DNA of 64,000 nt from positions 2,797,583 to 2,861,582 of the forward strand of contig JYIP02000002.1 of the NCBI GenBank assembly GCA_001051155.2, written 5' to 3'. Shown piece by piece: positions 23,101 through 34,660 of the stretch. The notes under the pieces were generated by a model. The model searched no databases and was not told where the DNA came from. It saw only the letters and a program-made list of their open reading frames with translations. Position numbers and translations under genes: made by a program. Source of the DNA: Chrysoporthe austroafricana. Lineage: Eukaryota > Ascomycota > Sordariomycetes > Diaporthales > Cryphonectriaceae. The stretch's first letter is position 1, and each line of letters begins with the position of its first letter.

Positions 23101-25164
23101 GTCTGGAACTACGAAGATAGCAACGGCAAGGTCACCGACCACGATACCAAGGTTCCATCGAGCATGGAGTTCCTCGCCACCAGAGTCGTGGAGACCTTCG
23201 AGCTTACCTTCCCCGGCATCAAGGAACAGTGGGGTCGCTTGTCCCTTACGTGGGCCACGACATGCCCTGTCCGTCACCTAGCCTGCCGCTCATTCCAGAT
23301 CTTCCGGTGCATCTTGACTTCTTTGGACCAGTACATGCTAGGCGATATGCTTGCCAGGCTGTCGAACACAGTGGCTGATGAAGATGCTGAGATACAGTCT
23401 TTTGCTATGGAGATCCTGACTACGCTGAAGACGCTCATTGCTAAGCTGGACGCCGAACAATTGACCGGCTTTCCACAACTCTTTTGGACCACATGCGCAT
23501 GCATGGAGTCAATTAACGAGCGGGAGTTTCTGGAGTCAGTAGAGATGCTCAACGAGTACATGAACAAGATTGACCTACAACAAGCCTCTGCGCGGCGGTC
23601 GCTCATGGAAGGGCAGCCTGCCAAATGGGACGGCCAATTCGACGGATTGCAGCCCCTTCTCTACAAAGGCCTCCGATCTTCCATTTGTCTGGACGCCACA
23701 CTCAAGACTATCGACAGAATGATCTGTTTGCCCAGTGACCCACTGGTCGGTGGCGACGACCGCATCTTCTTCGCCGTCATAGCGAACCTGCCCCGATTTC
23801 TCTACGCGATGGAACAGCGCAGTCTCGCCGAGGACGTGGTTCAGACGGCCGGAAATCTGCGACAAGTTGCCCTCGCACGGGGCCTGTCAAGTTTAGCCAT
23901 GGTGCTTCGCGAATACCTCTTACGACAATACGAGACACCGAAGGATTTCATAATGCAGACACTCGTGGCCCTTAAGGAGTCGTTCCTACCACAGCTTGAC
24001 TTCGCAATGATAACGACTCTGATGGGTATGCTTACCAACAGACTGGCCTGGGTCAAGACCAACACCATGCACGTCCTTCGGGTCATCATCCCCGAAATCG
24101 ATATGCGCAAACCCGAGATGGCTGGCCACGGCTCCGATCTCATCTCGCCCCTTCTGCGCCTCCTCCAAAGCGAGTTCTGCATGGAAGCCCTCAGCGTCCT
24201 CGACAATATCATGACCATGTCTGGCTCATCTATGGATAAACACCATCTACGCATGAGCATGACCCGTCCAACCTCCAAAGCCGTTCGTAAAGAGTACGAG
24301 CGTACCCAGAGCCTATTCGGCATACCTGAAGACTCTGGATGGGCGATTCCCGTGCCCGCCAAGAAGACGGATTCCACGCGCGCCAATATTCACGCCGCCT
24401 ATTACATGTGTCAGACTGAGGGCGGCATGACCGTCGAGGCAACACCAACGCCGGACGTAGAGTTCCACGCAGATGAGTTCCCGTACGGCTACTTCCCTGT
24501 CTCAGACCGGACCGACACGATGATGTCGGAGGAGAGCCGTGGGGAGGGCGGTGCTGGTGATCTAGTGTCGAAGCTCGATAGTCTCGATGATTTCTTTGAT
24601 GATCTCCCCCAGAGTCCGCCGAGTGATGGACGTTCGTCTCGCACCATTACTGAGTACGCACCCGACACGTTCGAGTCACGCTCGCTGTACGATGAGCAGG
24701 TCCTACCTATCTTGAGCATGGCCGGCAACGAGAACAACACCTCGTTCCAGAACGGCTTCGCCGACAACAGACCAATGATAAGTGCGCGCGATGGCTCTAT
24801 CAATACGATGAACCCAGGCGCGTTTGCCTCATCAAGTCGGCCCGGCCTTCATTCGCGATCGATCACTTCGCCGTCGGCGCCGGCTTCGTACCAGCCTAAT
24901 TTCGCGTCTGATGATGAGCTCCCTGAGGATGTTCTCTCTGATGCGGAGGACAGCGCTGGGCTGCCTGGACAGAATGAAGGGAGCTTTTTCTTGGAAAACA
25001 TGGTCAGGCGACAGCCGAATCAAAGCCGGTCTCGCGTGAGAGGCCTGACGGGCGGAAGGTCTCTGGAGGCACTGCCGGAGTGGGGAAGGCCTGTTGGCGG
25101 CGACCCAGTGCCCAGAATGCCGAATGCATATGCGCAAAATGCGCCACACAGTGACATGCTTTGA
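17140..25164 (+). CDS. PAG1: Cell morphogenesis protein PAG1/MOR2 (Furry/Tao3 family)
   Basis: This giant scaffold works with NDR/Orb6-Cbk1 kinase in the RAM/MOR polarity pathway at growth sites. The main exon 18226-25164 encodes 2,312 residues without an intron. It is joined across a 49-nt intron (18177-18225) to exon 17479-18176, fusing LHVLFTS to FIAQAEEKLNDS. That exon has no usable early ATG, so I infer a first exon of only four bases (ATGG, 17140-17143) before a GTAAGT donor, with a 335-nt intron ending CTATGCAG; the N-terminus would read MAPSSTLPDHAYDTL. Total is about 2,546 residues, as expected for filamentous fungi. The N-terminal ~230 residues are Ser/His/Arg-rich and disordered, then come helical Furry-type repeats, then a Ser/Asp-rich tail. 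The first exon is the weakest part of the model. Confidence 0.9.
17144..17478 (+). other. Predicted long first intron of PAG1
   Basis: The donor is ATGG|GTAAGT, a branch-like TGCTGAC lies about 25 nt before the acceptor CTATGCAG. At 335 nt it is several times longer than most coding introns in the window. It is inferred because exon 2 needs an upstream start in phase 1. Confidence 0.55.
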
Positions 25165-25781
25165 GGAATCGCAAGGGCGGGAGGTTGCTTGATATTGAAG
25201 TTCATTTGATGGATTTTGATTCTACCTAATATTATGATATCCAGGTGAGAAGGAGCGGATGTGAATACAGCTGTACGAAATATGTCCGCAAGCCTGTGTA
25301 AATAGAATTGTACGTATGGCGTGATTTGATACGACGGATTGATGGCGCACAAGGAGACGGCACAGCTGCAAGCACGTGTCCTCAAGCTTCTTAAGCATGA
25401 TGGACGGCGCAAAGGGGGAGGCGTACCTGTTACAGACATTATCACATCTTCTCGTGGCGAGCATTAGCATGGTTCAAGAGTGTGACGTATGTGTTTGATT
25501 TAGTGAGACCAACCGAAGAAACGAAACCAACATCAGCGTTATCATCTATGTGATCGATAATCGTCCATGTCCCAATGACCTTCTGTGAGATCATTCACTC
25601 CAGGATAGTCTCCTATAGCGTAGGCGTCGTCCTTTCGTGTAATGATCTCCCATGGGGTTAGGTGAACTCCTGTAGCACGTGAGACGCCCCCAATGCGATA
25701 GCCTCCTGTCCCGCGGGATGACCAACTCGGGGGCAAGCTCTCATGAAGAAGACTGATCAACCTCCTATAGGTCCTCATCAT
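25165..25781. other. Convergent 3' intergenic region PAG1/DIB1
   Basis: About 617 bp between the stop codons of PAG1 (+) and DIB1 (-). The small open frames have no recognisable similarity. Probably 3' UTRs only. Confidence 0.55.
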
Positions 25782-26303
25782 CTAGTAGCGATATCTCGTG
25801 GAGTAGTCCTTGGGGCTGACCACTAGACCACGGCCCTTCTTGGCCCCTCGGTAGATCGTCTCGATGATGTCGATGAGCTCCTGTTTATCCTCAAGGACGA
25901 AGGACAACTTGTTATTGTTTCCGGTGCCGAGATCGCACATGATGTGTTTATTTCGCTGCACAGAGTGCTTCAAGTCAGCAACAACCTCCTCTCATGGTGG
26001 ATCACACGAGGTAAGTCCGGGGGGAAGGCAAGGGAGGCGACTGACGAAGAAGAACATGACGGTGCACGGGTCGTACAGCTCGTACATGGTGTTAAAGTCG
26101 GGCACGCGATCGATGTCGCAGACGTATATGACGGCGAAATTCTTGACGCGCTCGGCGATCTTGTAGAGGACCTCGTCCTGGCGCATGCAGTCTGGATCGT
26201 GGTCGCGGCCGAAGCGGATAACGACGAGGCGCTCGTCTTCGGACAGGATAGCCTGGTCGACGTGCCAGCCGGACTCGAGATGAGGGAGAACGACGGAACC
26301 CAT
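25782..26303 (-). CDS. DIB1: Spliceosomal U5/tri-snRNP thioredoxin-like protein DIB1 (Dim1)
   Basis: Dib1/Dim1 (human TXNL4A) is a thioredoxin-fold component of the U4/U6.U5 tri-snRNP, essential for spliceosome activation in the nucleus. Two exons, 26303-26046 and 25955-25782, give 143 residues, essentially the invariant family length. Diagnostic segments are the start MGSVVLPHLESGWHVDQAI, the VIRFGRDHDPDCM region replacing the thioredoxin CXXC, VPDFNTMYELYDPCTVMFF and the end RGLVVSPKDYSTRYRY. The 90-nt intron (25956-26045) uses donor GTCAGT, weaker than the usual GTAAGT/GTGAGT, and acceptor TGTGCAG. It joins TVMFFF to RNKHIMCD exactly as in the family. URB1 starts divergently 389 bp away. 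Confidence 0.97.
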
Positions 26304-26692
26304 GGTGGCGATAGATTTGCTTATTCCGGTGTGTGTGTGTGCGTGCGCGCGTTGTTGGTGGGCTTGTTCGGATCTGGCTGAAAGTCGTGTGTGCGCAAGG
26401 GGGGTTTGATTCGTGGTTGTTGGAAATGGAAGCGTCGTGCCTGTGACGTGCAGTGAAGTCGGTGGGAGGGAAGTACTGTAGCCTGGTGCCGCAATTAAAC
26501 TAGCGCGTCAAGAACAACGGCAGTACTGAGCACAGAGGCACTGCAGCTGATAAGATAAGCCAAAAAGTTTGGCGGTGACAGTAATATCGGCAGAATTTCG
26601 CAACTTTCCATCAAAGATGGCCGTTGTGACGGTGGGAGGGATAGTGCCTCTGAACAAGGACCCAAGATCACCTCCACGCTTTTACCGACGAT
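26304..26692. promoter_or_regulatory. Shared divergent promoter region DIB1/URB1
   Basis: Only 389 bp lie between the two start codons. A GT-dinucleotide run (26329-26341) followed by GC-alternating sequence lies in the DIB1 leader, about 25 bp from its ATG. No other element could be assigned. Confidence 0.5.
26329..26351. repeat. Alternating purine-pyrimidine tract (GT)n(GC)n
   Basis: A perfect GT run is followed by GCGTGCGCGCG. It is in the DIB1 5' leader or core promoter. Such alternating tracts can adopt Z-DNA, but that is only a possibility here. Confidence 0.7.
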
Positions 26693-29600
26693 ATGGGGAA
26701 GAGGTCATCTCGAGGAGCCGATGCGAACCCGCGCAAAAGGCAAAAGATCGTTCATGAGGCTCCGACATGCGAAGAGATCTATAACAGCCGGCAACTCCAG
26801 CAGCTCCTGACATTTGAGCAGGACCTGCAGAAGGCCAGACATGGTACTTCACGACCTATGACTCTCCTTTATTGATCGCCTTTCGTATTGACTCTGGGAT
26901 CAATAGGCCTGCAATCATTCAAAGTATTCCTCGACGGGTTACTGTCTGAAGAAGGCGCCAACGACGAGCAAGTCCAGATCCTGAGAGACTGCCTCGATTC
27001 TGCGAAACGACAAGATGGCGAATCTGAGACGACGTATTTCCCCGATATCATGGAGACATGGAGTTATGCGGCCCACTCGAACAATGACAACGTTATGTCG
27101 GCGGTAGCGGTGATTCTGGCCTTGCTGCTGAAGTTCATATCACAGAGGCTTGAGCTCACAGCACACGGGCTGGGCATTGGTCGGACACTCCTGCACAAGC
27201 GGCAGCAGGAACTCATCGCCCGGAACCTCTCAATGGACAAGAGCAAAGAATTCATAATATCGCCGACTCTAAGGCTGTTGCGGGAGGTGATCTGTCTTGA
27301 CGGAGGCACTCTGGCGAAACCCATCTTCCGCGCGAGAAACCTCACGTTCAAGTCCTTGGCCCGGAATATGGGCATTCGATATCTCGGCGAAGGCCTCGAG
27401 GATGTGAAGAGGCCATCAGCCCGTACGAACGCCATCCGATTCTTTCTGAGTGCGCTCAAATTCTTGCACCCGGAGGCAAAGGCGGAGTTGTTGGCGCAGA
27501 AGGAGATTCCGCTAGCCCTGACAAAATCCTTGAAGGACGATCCGCCTTATCTCATCATCGAGATTCTCGATACACTACGAAATCACGTTCTCAAGGACAA
27601 CAAGCTTCCCGGACAGATCAAGGGTAAGCTGCTCAACTCTATGGCCTTGAGCCGCTTTGCGTCTCTTTACCACTATGAGCACAATACCTCTAAGGAAGAC
27701 GGGAAAACGTCAGTTGAAGATGCTGTCCACGCATTCCTCATGGCTGCGTGCACTTCGTCAACAGCGGGTATTTTGAGGCCGCAATCAGGATTCTATCCTA
27801 GGCATGTCGACCCCGATGACATTTCGCTTCCCTCCGCTGAGGACGAGGTCGAGCCTGGCCTGGGAAGTATCACGTGGATGAACAAATTTCGGGACGACGT
27901 CCCAGTTCGCAATGTCCTTCTCGCCGACTTTGTCAAGTCGTTAAAGCCACATTCGAATATCAAGCAGAGCGAGCTGCTTCTTGCTATCTTCCAAGCCGCC
28001 CCGGAATTGGTAGCTCGATATTTCATCGACAGACAGACCTTCACATTTGATCCTAAGCTTTCGGCCACCTGGATAGGATACTCTGCTTTTTTATACAAGG
28101 TAGTCGAACAACCCATTCCGGACTACTTTGGCCACGCGAACGGATATGCTCGCGTTCCCCCGCCGACGTCCATCATCATTGACAACATATTACCGCTCCC
28201 AATGAGCCAGAAAATCCTCGTCAGGTCTTTGGCGCAAAGTTCGGAGCTCATACCTTTCATTGTCATGCGACTGCTGGTGATTGCAATACAGAAGCTTCAG
28301 ACAGCCCTCAAGTTTCACAGAGAAGCAGCGAAAACCCAGAATCGGTCAATTTGGGATGACTCTGCTCGAAGGCTCATTGATGAATTCTGTCAACGAGCTC
28401 CAGGTACGAAGGAGGTCATCGCGTGCTACAGAGCAGTAGGAGACTCGGATCTGTTGCAGCGTGAGGCGGCGAGCCGGCTGCTACGATTGTACTACGAGGT
28501 CACCCCACAAGTGGCCCTGATGGCGAAATTCGATGTGTCGCCACTTCTGATTCAAGCTATCAAATCTCTGGACGAGGAGCAGAATAGCGACGAGGATCGC
28601 AAGCTACGGCTGGTGGAACTGGAGAATCTGCTCGCCATGGCTGGGTATTCTCCAGGCATGAGATGGTTCGCCAAGTCCCAGGGTCTGCAAGTGTCACCTT
28701 TTGTCGCCTTGCTCAAAGTCTTCGTTACTGCTCCCGCAGGGGTTTCGTTGGACGGGCTCAGGAATGCTCTTGGTGCAGTCGCAGAAGAGCACCAGCTTAT
28801 CCAGTCTGCGAGCGGCAGCTCACTGCCGCTTTTGGATACTCTGCAGTCAGCCAAAGGCTCTGGGGAGATATCGTCATGTGATGCTCTTTGGACACTGCTT
28901 GACAACAGCGCATCAAGATGTGCAACGGCTCCGATCAAGTATCTTGAGATGATTCAAGAACTCTACAACGATACCAGCAGCGGAGAGCAAGAGGGCTCGG
29001 CTTCGATAAGCCCATTCACTCTTGCGTTCACAGAACAACTTCCGTTCACCATCAATTCGGCAAGCGACGACGAACTTTCTTTTCTGGCGCGGTTTGTTGC
29101 TGATTACATGAATTACTCACGAGGCGAGAACCAGGATGATGGCAAGATCGATCGGCTGCTTGAGAGGGTCGAGTCGGCCTTTGCTGCAAAGTCTTCTGCG
29201 GCAAAGTTGCTGAAGAAGCATGCGAAAAAGTCTCATGCCTCGCGTGAGCTACAAAGATGGGGCGCAGCTTTCTCAGCTGGCAAGAATGATGAAGCGGCTG
29301 GGTCAGAAAGCAAGCATGACGACGACACCGTGTCGCAAGAAGCGCTCGCAGAGCTGCTCTTCGCCCCACCTGTCTCGGACAAGGACGCCTCGTCTCTCTC
29401 GAGGTGGGCGAATAAAGAGGCGGACGAGCTTGTTGAAGAGGGCTACGCAGCATCCATTGTGTCATTGTTGGCCTCAGAGCACACCAGCATAAGAAAAGAA
29501 GCACTCGTCAGCATCTCAAAGATGGCAGCCAAGATCAACGACTCGTCGTATGAGGAGAAAGAGCAGGTATGGCTACTCCTCTTCGAACTCGTGGAGTCGT

Positions 29601-30178
29601 GCAAATCTCAAGTCGATACAGGCCCAGTGCCTAACGCCATTGTGGCCTTTGCCCGGCATGCCCTGACCGCGCTGAAGGACCCGCTACACTGCGTGTACGG
29701 CAAGGTCAACTCATTCTTGCTGAGAGGACCAACGTGGAAGCTCGAGAGGCTTCCTCTTGTCCACGATATCCTGCAGGAGGGGCCAGAGCTTGATGACACT
29801 TTCTATGCAGAGCTGAGCTGGCTCTTCTCGTACCTTCTTGACGGTCTTCAGGCCGAAGCGGACATGTCAATGTATCACAATACGCGGTTGTTTGAGCGGC
29901 TGCTATCGCTGATAAGCAATCCATACATGCGCCAGAATCTGAGGACATCGGCTCTGAAGATCATATACCGGGCGACATGCATTGAGGGAGGAAGCACGAC
30001 CTTGGTCACGAGATTTGGCATCGTCAGCTGGCTTGAGGCGCAATATGCAGCTCAAGGCACGACGTCAGGAGGTGATGTCTATAAGGCACTGCTTAGGAGG
30101 ATATGGGAGACGGCAGACCAGGAGCGGGTGAAGGAATGGAGCAAACAGGGCATAGCTGATATTCTCGAGAGGATATGA
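26693..30178 (+). CDS. URB1: Nucleolar pre-ribosomal associated protein URB1 (Npa1)
   Basis: Urb1/Npa1 is a large helical-repeat protein of early 60S pre-ribosomes, acting in the nucleolus with Dbp6, Rsa3 and Nop8. Two exons, 26693-26843 and 26907-30178, are joined over a 63-nt intron (GTACTT..CAATAG) and give about 1,140 residues. Exon 1 holds a basic nuclear-targeting start (MGKRSSRGADANPRKRQK). The Npa1 N-terminal domain follows (GLQSFKVFLDGLL; TLRLLREVICLDGG; FRARNLTFKSLARNMG). The C-terminal region (LNRTSALKIIYRAT-like helices near residue 1080) matches the Urb1 C-terminal part in character. It is shorter than the yeast protein (about 1,760), which is usual for filamentous fungi as far as I recall. 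Identification is from the N-terminal domain. Confidence 0.88.
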
Positions 30179-31338
30179 TACCATGGTGATCAGGAATCAA
30201 GCTGTTCAGGCACTATTGGATCCCAGCATCCTTATGAAAGGCGGTGATCTGTGTCAGTAGGGAAGGGTATGCACCCTCCCGGGGGTGGGTACATATAGAG
30301 TCAAACCAAGTCTTCAGCACCGACACATTTCGACGTCATTTAATTCCTTCAAGGATTACGAATGACAGACAGAGGTATTCACATCCCATCAAGATGCATG
30401 GAAGAACCATCTCTTTCCTAGGCACCTGCAGGCTCGCTCATCTTATCAACATGCATGGTTGGCTTCACAGGGTCTGTCAGATAGTGAAAACATAGGCTAC
30501 AACGAATGTGAATGTCTCAGGCTATCTCCAATCAAGAAGTTGAGATGAGAGATGAAAGGCATGATTGGTTTCACTAACTTTGAGTGGAGGTGCTGGTGCT
30601 GGTGCTGGTACTTGACCTTCGGGTCGCAATGCTGGATGGTGGACTGCACAGCTGGCTGACTTGCGCAGCAGTAATGTGGGGGAGATAGTTGGTAGCCCGC
30701 CCGCAGACGTCGTGGACCCTTCTCCAAAGCCGCCCAGCACCACCACCAGGCTTTCTTTCACTAACCTCCCAATTTCTTCACTGTCGACTTGCGACGAAGT
30801 ACTCACTCATCAGTCGTGACTGACGGCAACAATAACCTCAAGACGACCCACAACAATTGCCAGATCCTGCAAGGACCCTGTTTAGTCTATTTTTGTACCA
30901 ACCCTGTACTCAACCACACCTGTATTTATCTGCCCACCGCGTTTGCGTTTGACCTGTCGCACAAACACATCACCAGCTGCCTCACCTGGACCCTTCAACA
31001 AACCGCAACAGCAGACCGACACGAGAGAGAGAGGGAGGGAGAAAGAGAGAGATTAATATCGCACCTCAGCAGCTTGAACGCTGGTCAAGCTGCGCGCCCT
31101 CTGGGCCGCCATCTCGCCCAATTCGCTGTCCAGACCACGGACTGCCTCACCCTCAACTGACCGCCACCGACTCCGTTCCTCGGGCTACCCATCTGCGGAT
31201 GACCAACAACTCTCGATCGCATTCTTCCGCACAGTCCTCTCCCTAGCTCGCCAGCATCGTCGTCAAAGCACGTGTTGCTTGCGGCACCATAAGCCACGTT
31301 TCTCCTAGACATCGACAGCCTCAAATGCTACCACAGCC
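30179..31338. promoter_or_regulatory. Intergenic region and 5' leader of the eIF4E-binding protein gene
   Basis: About 1.16 kb. The first few hundred bases should be the URB1 3' UTR; the rest is promoter and leader of the downstream gene. It contains a GGTGCT repeat (30589-30609), a CA-rich stretch around 30820-30860, and a GA-rich run (31023-31052) typical of fungal leaders. No gene was recognised. Confidence 0.5.
31023..31052 (+). repeat. GA-rich simple repeat in the leader
   Basis: Thirty bases consist almost only of GA dinucleotides and GGGA variants, about 290 bp upstream of the start codon of the eIF4E-binding protein gene. Probably transcribed leader or core promoter. Confidence 0.7.
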
Positions 31339-31378
31339 ATGGCAATACGATACGAGCTCGACTTCTTACTTCATCTGA
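31325..31378 (+). promoter_or_regulatory. Overlapping upstream ORF before the eIF4E-binding protein start
   Basis: An ATG at 31325 opens a 17-codon frame ending with TGA at 31376-31378. It overlaps the main start (31339) in another frame. Its context is weak (C at -3, C at +4), whereas the main ATG has G at -3 and G at +4. If transcribed, it would lower initiation at the main ATG by trapping some scanning ribosomes. Confidence 0.5.
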
Positions 31379-33819
31379 AGGAATCGCCCCTATGCCTCAA
31401 GCCAAAGGACCTCCCCCCACGGGAGGACTGGATGGGGTAAGCCTGACTTCGTTGCTACCGCGCTCGCGGCTCGCCCATGCTAATCGGATGGCAGCCCTCC
31501 ACCAGAAACAATCCGTCCCCCAACAAAGACGACGACAGATCGGTTCAAGACAGAAGGGTCGCTGCCCGAGCAAGGCAGTCGCCGCCCTGGTGCTGACCGT
31601 CATGGGTCTCGTAATGGAGGCAGTACGTGCGCACCAGCACCAGTGACCTGAAACGCAAGTCCGCTAACAGTATTCAAGGCACAGACGGCCTCATCCTCGG
31701 GCCCCCTCGCACGAACTTCCCATCCACCAGCTCCCGAAACAATAACTTTGGCGACTCCGACCGCACCGATAGGACCCCACGCGACTCGGAGTTCCGCGAC
31801 CGCTTTTCACGCGGCAAGATCGGTGGTGGAGGTGGCGACGGTGATTTCCGCAGTGGCAGAAATACCAACTTCCGCGCACGCGGCGAGGATCGAGACACAG
31901 AGGGATGGAGTACGGTAAAGCCGCGTAAGAGCTTTGGCCAAGAAGGCGCAGAGCGGTTTACCGGACGTATGGGTGGCGACAATCGACACAATGACCGCGG
32001 GCTTAAGGAGCGCGACGAGCACGACGGCAAGGATCGCCGCCGCACCTTCGAGACCGACGGCGAGGAAGGAGATGCGCCCCGTAGGAATGGCCTGAATAGG
32101 GGCAGAACGGACCCCTGGTTCAAGGAGAGCACTACCAAGCCGACTGACGCAACCGAGAGAACGTCGAATCGCGAGCGCATCGAGAAGGCGAAGAGCTGGC
32201 GCGTACAGGACTCTGATGACAAGGCAGGCAACCCACGTACCGACCGCGGTAACGAGCGTTACGAGCGGCGATGGGATAGGGATCGCGATCAACGACCGGC
32301 TGAACGTGAGCCTGAGTGGTTGGACGAGCCTCTGGAAGAGAAGGCCGCTGGACATACTGAGGCAGATCTCAAGAAGTTTATGGAGAGCATGAAAGCGAGC
32401 AGAGGCGGCTCGAAGGCTGAGGAGATGGCTGGCGATGTCCTCGAGGGACCACCCGGCCTGCCTTCTTTCTTCGCTACCGACCCTTCAGCTATCAAATCGG
32501 CGCCAGCAGTGGAAAAGGGCCCAGACAGATTCTTTGCCGCCTTCGGGGAGACACAGCTGGCCGCGGCCTCTCCTGCTGCAGGGGACAAGCCAGAAGCGGC
32601 CAAGGCGCCCGCTGCGAAGTCGTCGAGGTTTGCCAATCTATTCTCGGCTCAGACAGTCGAGGTCCGTGGGCAGACCGAACCCTCCACTCCTGCTGCCGTA
32701 CCGCCAGCGATGGGCGGCGGGCCTGGGGATCTTCAGCAGTCCGATGCAGATAAGCAGGCATTCCAAGCGCTACTCTCCAAACTTCAGCTCCCGCGCGCAA
32801 CCGACCAACAGGGCACACCTACACCGCCCAATGTCAACGCATACTCCCAGCCGCCTCCGTCTCAGACACAGAAAACCCCTCACGATCCCATCCGAGAACT
32901 GGAACAGACCTTGGCTCAGAAGGTTCAGCTCGGGTCACCCGAGTCCGTGGGGCCCTACGGAATGGGCCGCGGCGAGGAGCCTCGTCTGCGCTCCGTGCCA
33001 CCTGGTGGACCGGAGATATTGGCTCCGCGTCCTGTTCCTCCACCAAGCCAGCCGCCTTCTGCCCGGCCTGACCAGATGTTACAAGACCTTGTGAGCCAGC
33101 GTCATAACGCTCAGAGTCAAGGCAGCGGCCGACCAGAGTACGGCTCCGAACCCCAAGCGGCCTTCCTCATGCAGCTTATGCAGAACCGACTCCCTCAGGA
33201 TCCACGCCCGATCGAGCAGATTATGCGTCATCCGCAGCCTCAGAGACAGGCCGCGATTCCTCACTTCCAAGATCGCGAGCCAGAGTTCCTGCGTGATCGC
33301 ATTCCTACTCAGCAGAGGCAGATGCGCCCACCGCAACCTCCAGCTGGCTTTGCCGAAGAGCAGTTCCGCCGCTCCGAAGACCCCGGTCGGCTGATGCAGC
33401 CTCCTCAGATCCTGCAACGCCAGGCGATGGCACCACCGGGTCTGGAAGGCATGCCAGGACAACAGCAGCTGTGGCCTGGCCAGCAGGGACCTCCAGGTGG
33501 GCAGCGCCAGCCGCCAATGATATTGCCACCTGGCTTCCAAGGCGGTCGGCCTCCTAACGGCCCTATGCCGCCTGGCATGTTCAACCCGGCCGCCATGCCT
33601 CCAGGGATGTTCTCGCCCCCCGAGAGCATGCCAGGCGGTCAGCGGGTGCAGCCCCCTCCGGGCTTCTTCCCCGGTGGTCCGCCTCCTGGACCGGGCTTCA
33701 TGCCTGGTCCCCCGGGTATGGGAGGGGCCTTCCCTGGGCCGGACGGCATGCTGTTCCCCGGGCCCTTTGATGGGCGTGGTGGTATGCCGCCACCTGGCGC
33801 CGCGCCCTTCCGCAGATGA
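31339..33819 (+). CDS. eIF4E-binding protein, Eap1/4E-T-like translational regulator
   Basis: I assemble three exons, 31339-31436, 31495-31622 and 31679-33819, with introns of 58 and 56 nt; the second acceptor is TTCAAG after a GCTAAC branch. The product has about 788 residues. The decisive feature is the extreme N-terminus MAIRYELDFLLHLKESPLC, which holds a canonical eIF4E-docking motif Y-x4-L-phi (Tyr5, Leu10, Leu11). It lies in a short first exon and is lost if translation is taken from the long open frame alone. The rest is disordered: an Arg/Asp/Gly-rich region (about 80-240), a segment PEWLDEPLEE...FMESMKA reminiscent of 4E-T-type proteins, and a Pro/Gln/Met/Gly-rich C-terminus. Likely cytoplasmic, acting in translational repression and mRNA decay. 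The family name is inferred from the motif and layout. Confidence 0.8.
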
Positions 33820-34660
33820 GAGAAAACGGACGACGTCTATAGGAGAAGGCGAACGATCGAGTAGTACGGAGTGAAGGCGAGGGCAGACGAAATGGAGATC
33901 GTGTTAGTCCGAGCTAGCCCTGAGCTTGGACTTGATCAACCACGCGAGTGTATCGAGGCAGCCCAGGCACGCGCAACAGCAGTCCTGGGCGTTCTTAAAA
34001 AGGGGCTTTGCAGACGCTTTTTGCTACTTTTGACACAATCAAAAGGATACCACGGGACGGATGGAGGATGAGGGCTTGATCTGCGAGGGTGATAGTTGGC
34101 GTCTTGAGCCTATGCCCAGACAGGGTAGTTGCGGGCTCTACGCACTCGGAGAGTGAGCACGGAGGGGCTACCTGCATCTGGGCACTCGTCTACAGAGATG
34201 GTAATGAGTGTACGAATGAAAACATTTTGCTGCGTAACTGCAAAGCCATGAAGACGATCTCTGAAATGGGGCGCACGTGAGGCGAGGTAGACCAGTTGCC
34301 ACGAAGCTTACGACATTAATTCCCCTAGACACCTGTTCTGGGTTCTTCTTGTCCCGATATGGGACCGTTGACGGAGTAAGTGACAATACAGTATCGGTGG
34401 GCGCCTGCCTGCCTGCCTGCCTGTCCGCCTGCCTCGAGAAACGCCATGCTGATGCTTGATCGATGCTGCTGCTGCTTGAAAGGAGATAACCAAGACAAGA
34501 CATTCACATCCAAATCCCATCCAGAGCCGCCGCCGCCTACCCCATCTATGTCAGACGCCATCTCCAAGCCGCAAATCCAACAAACAAACAAACAACGCGG
34601 GCGGACACACGAGACCCAAAGCTGTTTCCTTTAAACAAAACCCAACGCATCTCAGAGTCT
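33820..34660. other. Convergent 3' intergenic region eIF4E-binding protein/SEC1
   Basis: These 841 bp lie between two facing stop codons. They contain a GCCT tetranucleotide repeat (34403-34434) and no supportable gene. Overlapping short frames on the minus strand are created by the repeat. Confidence 0.55.
34403..34434. repeat. Tetranucleotide repeat (GCCT)n
   Basis: Five perfect GCCT units are followed by an interruption (GTCC) and two more units. It lies between convergent genes. Confidence 0.8.
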
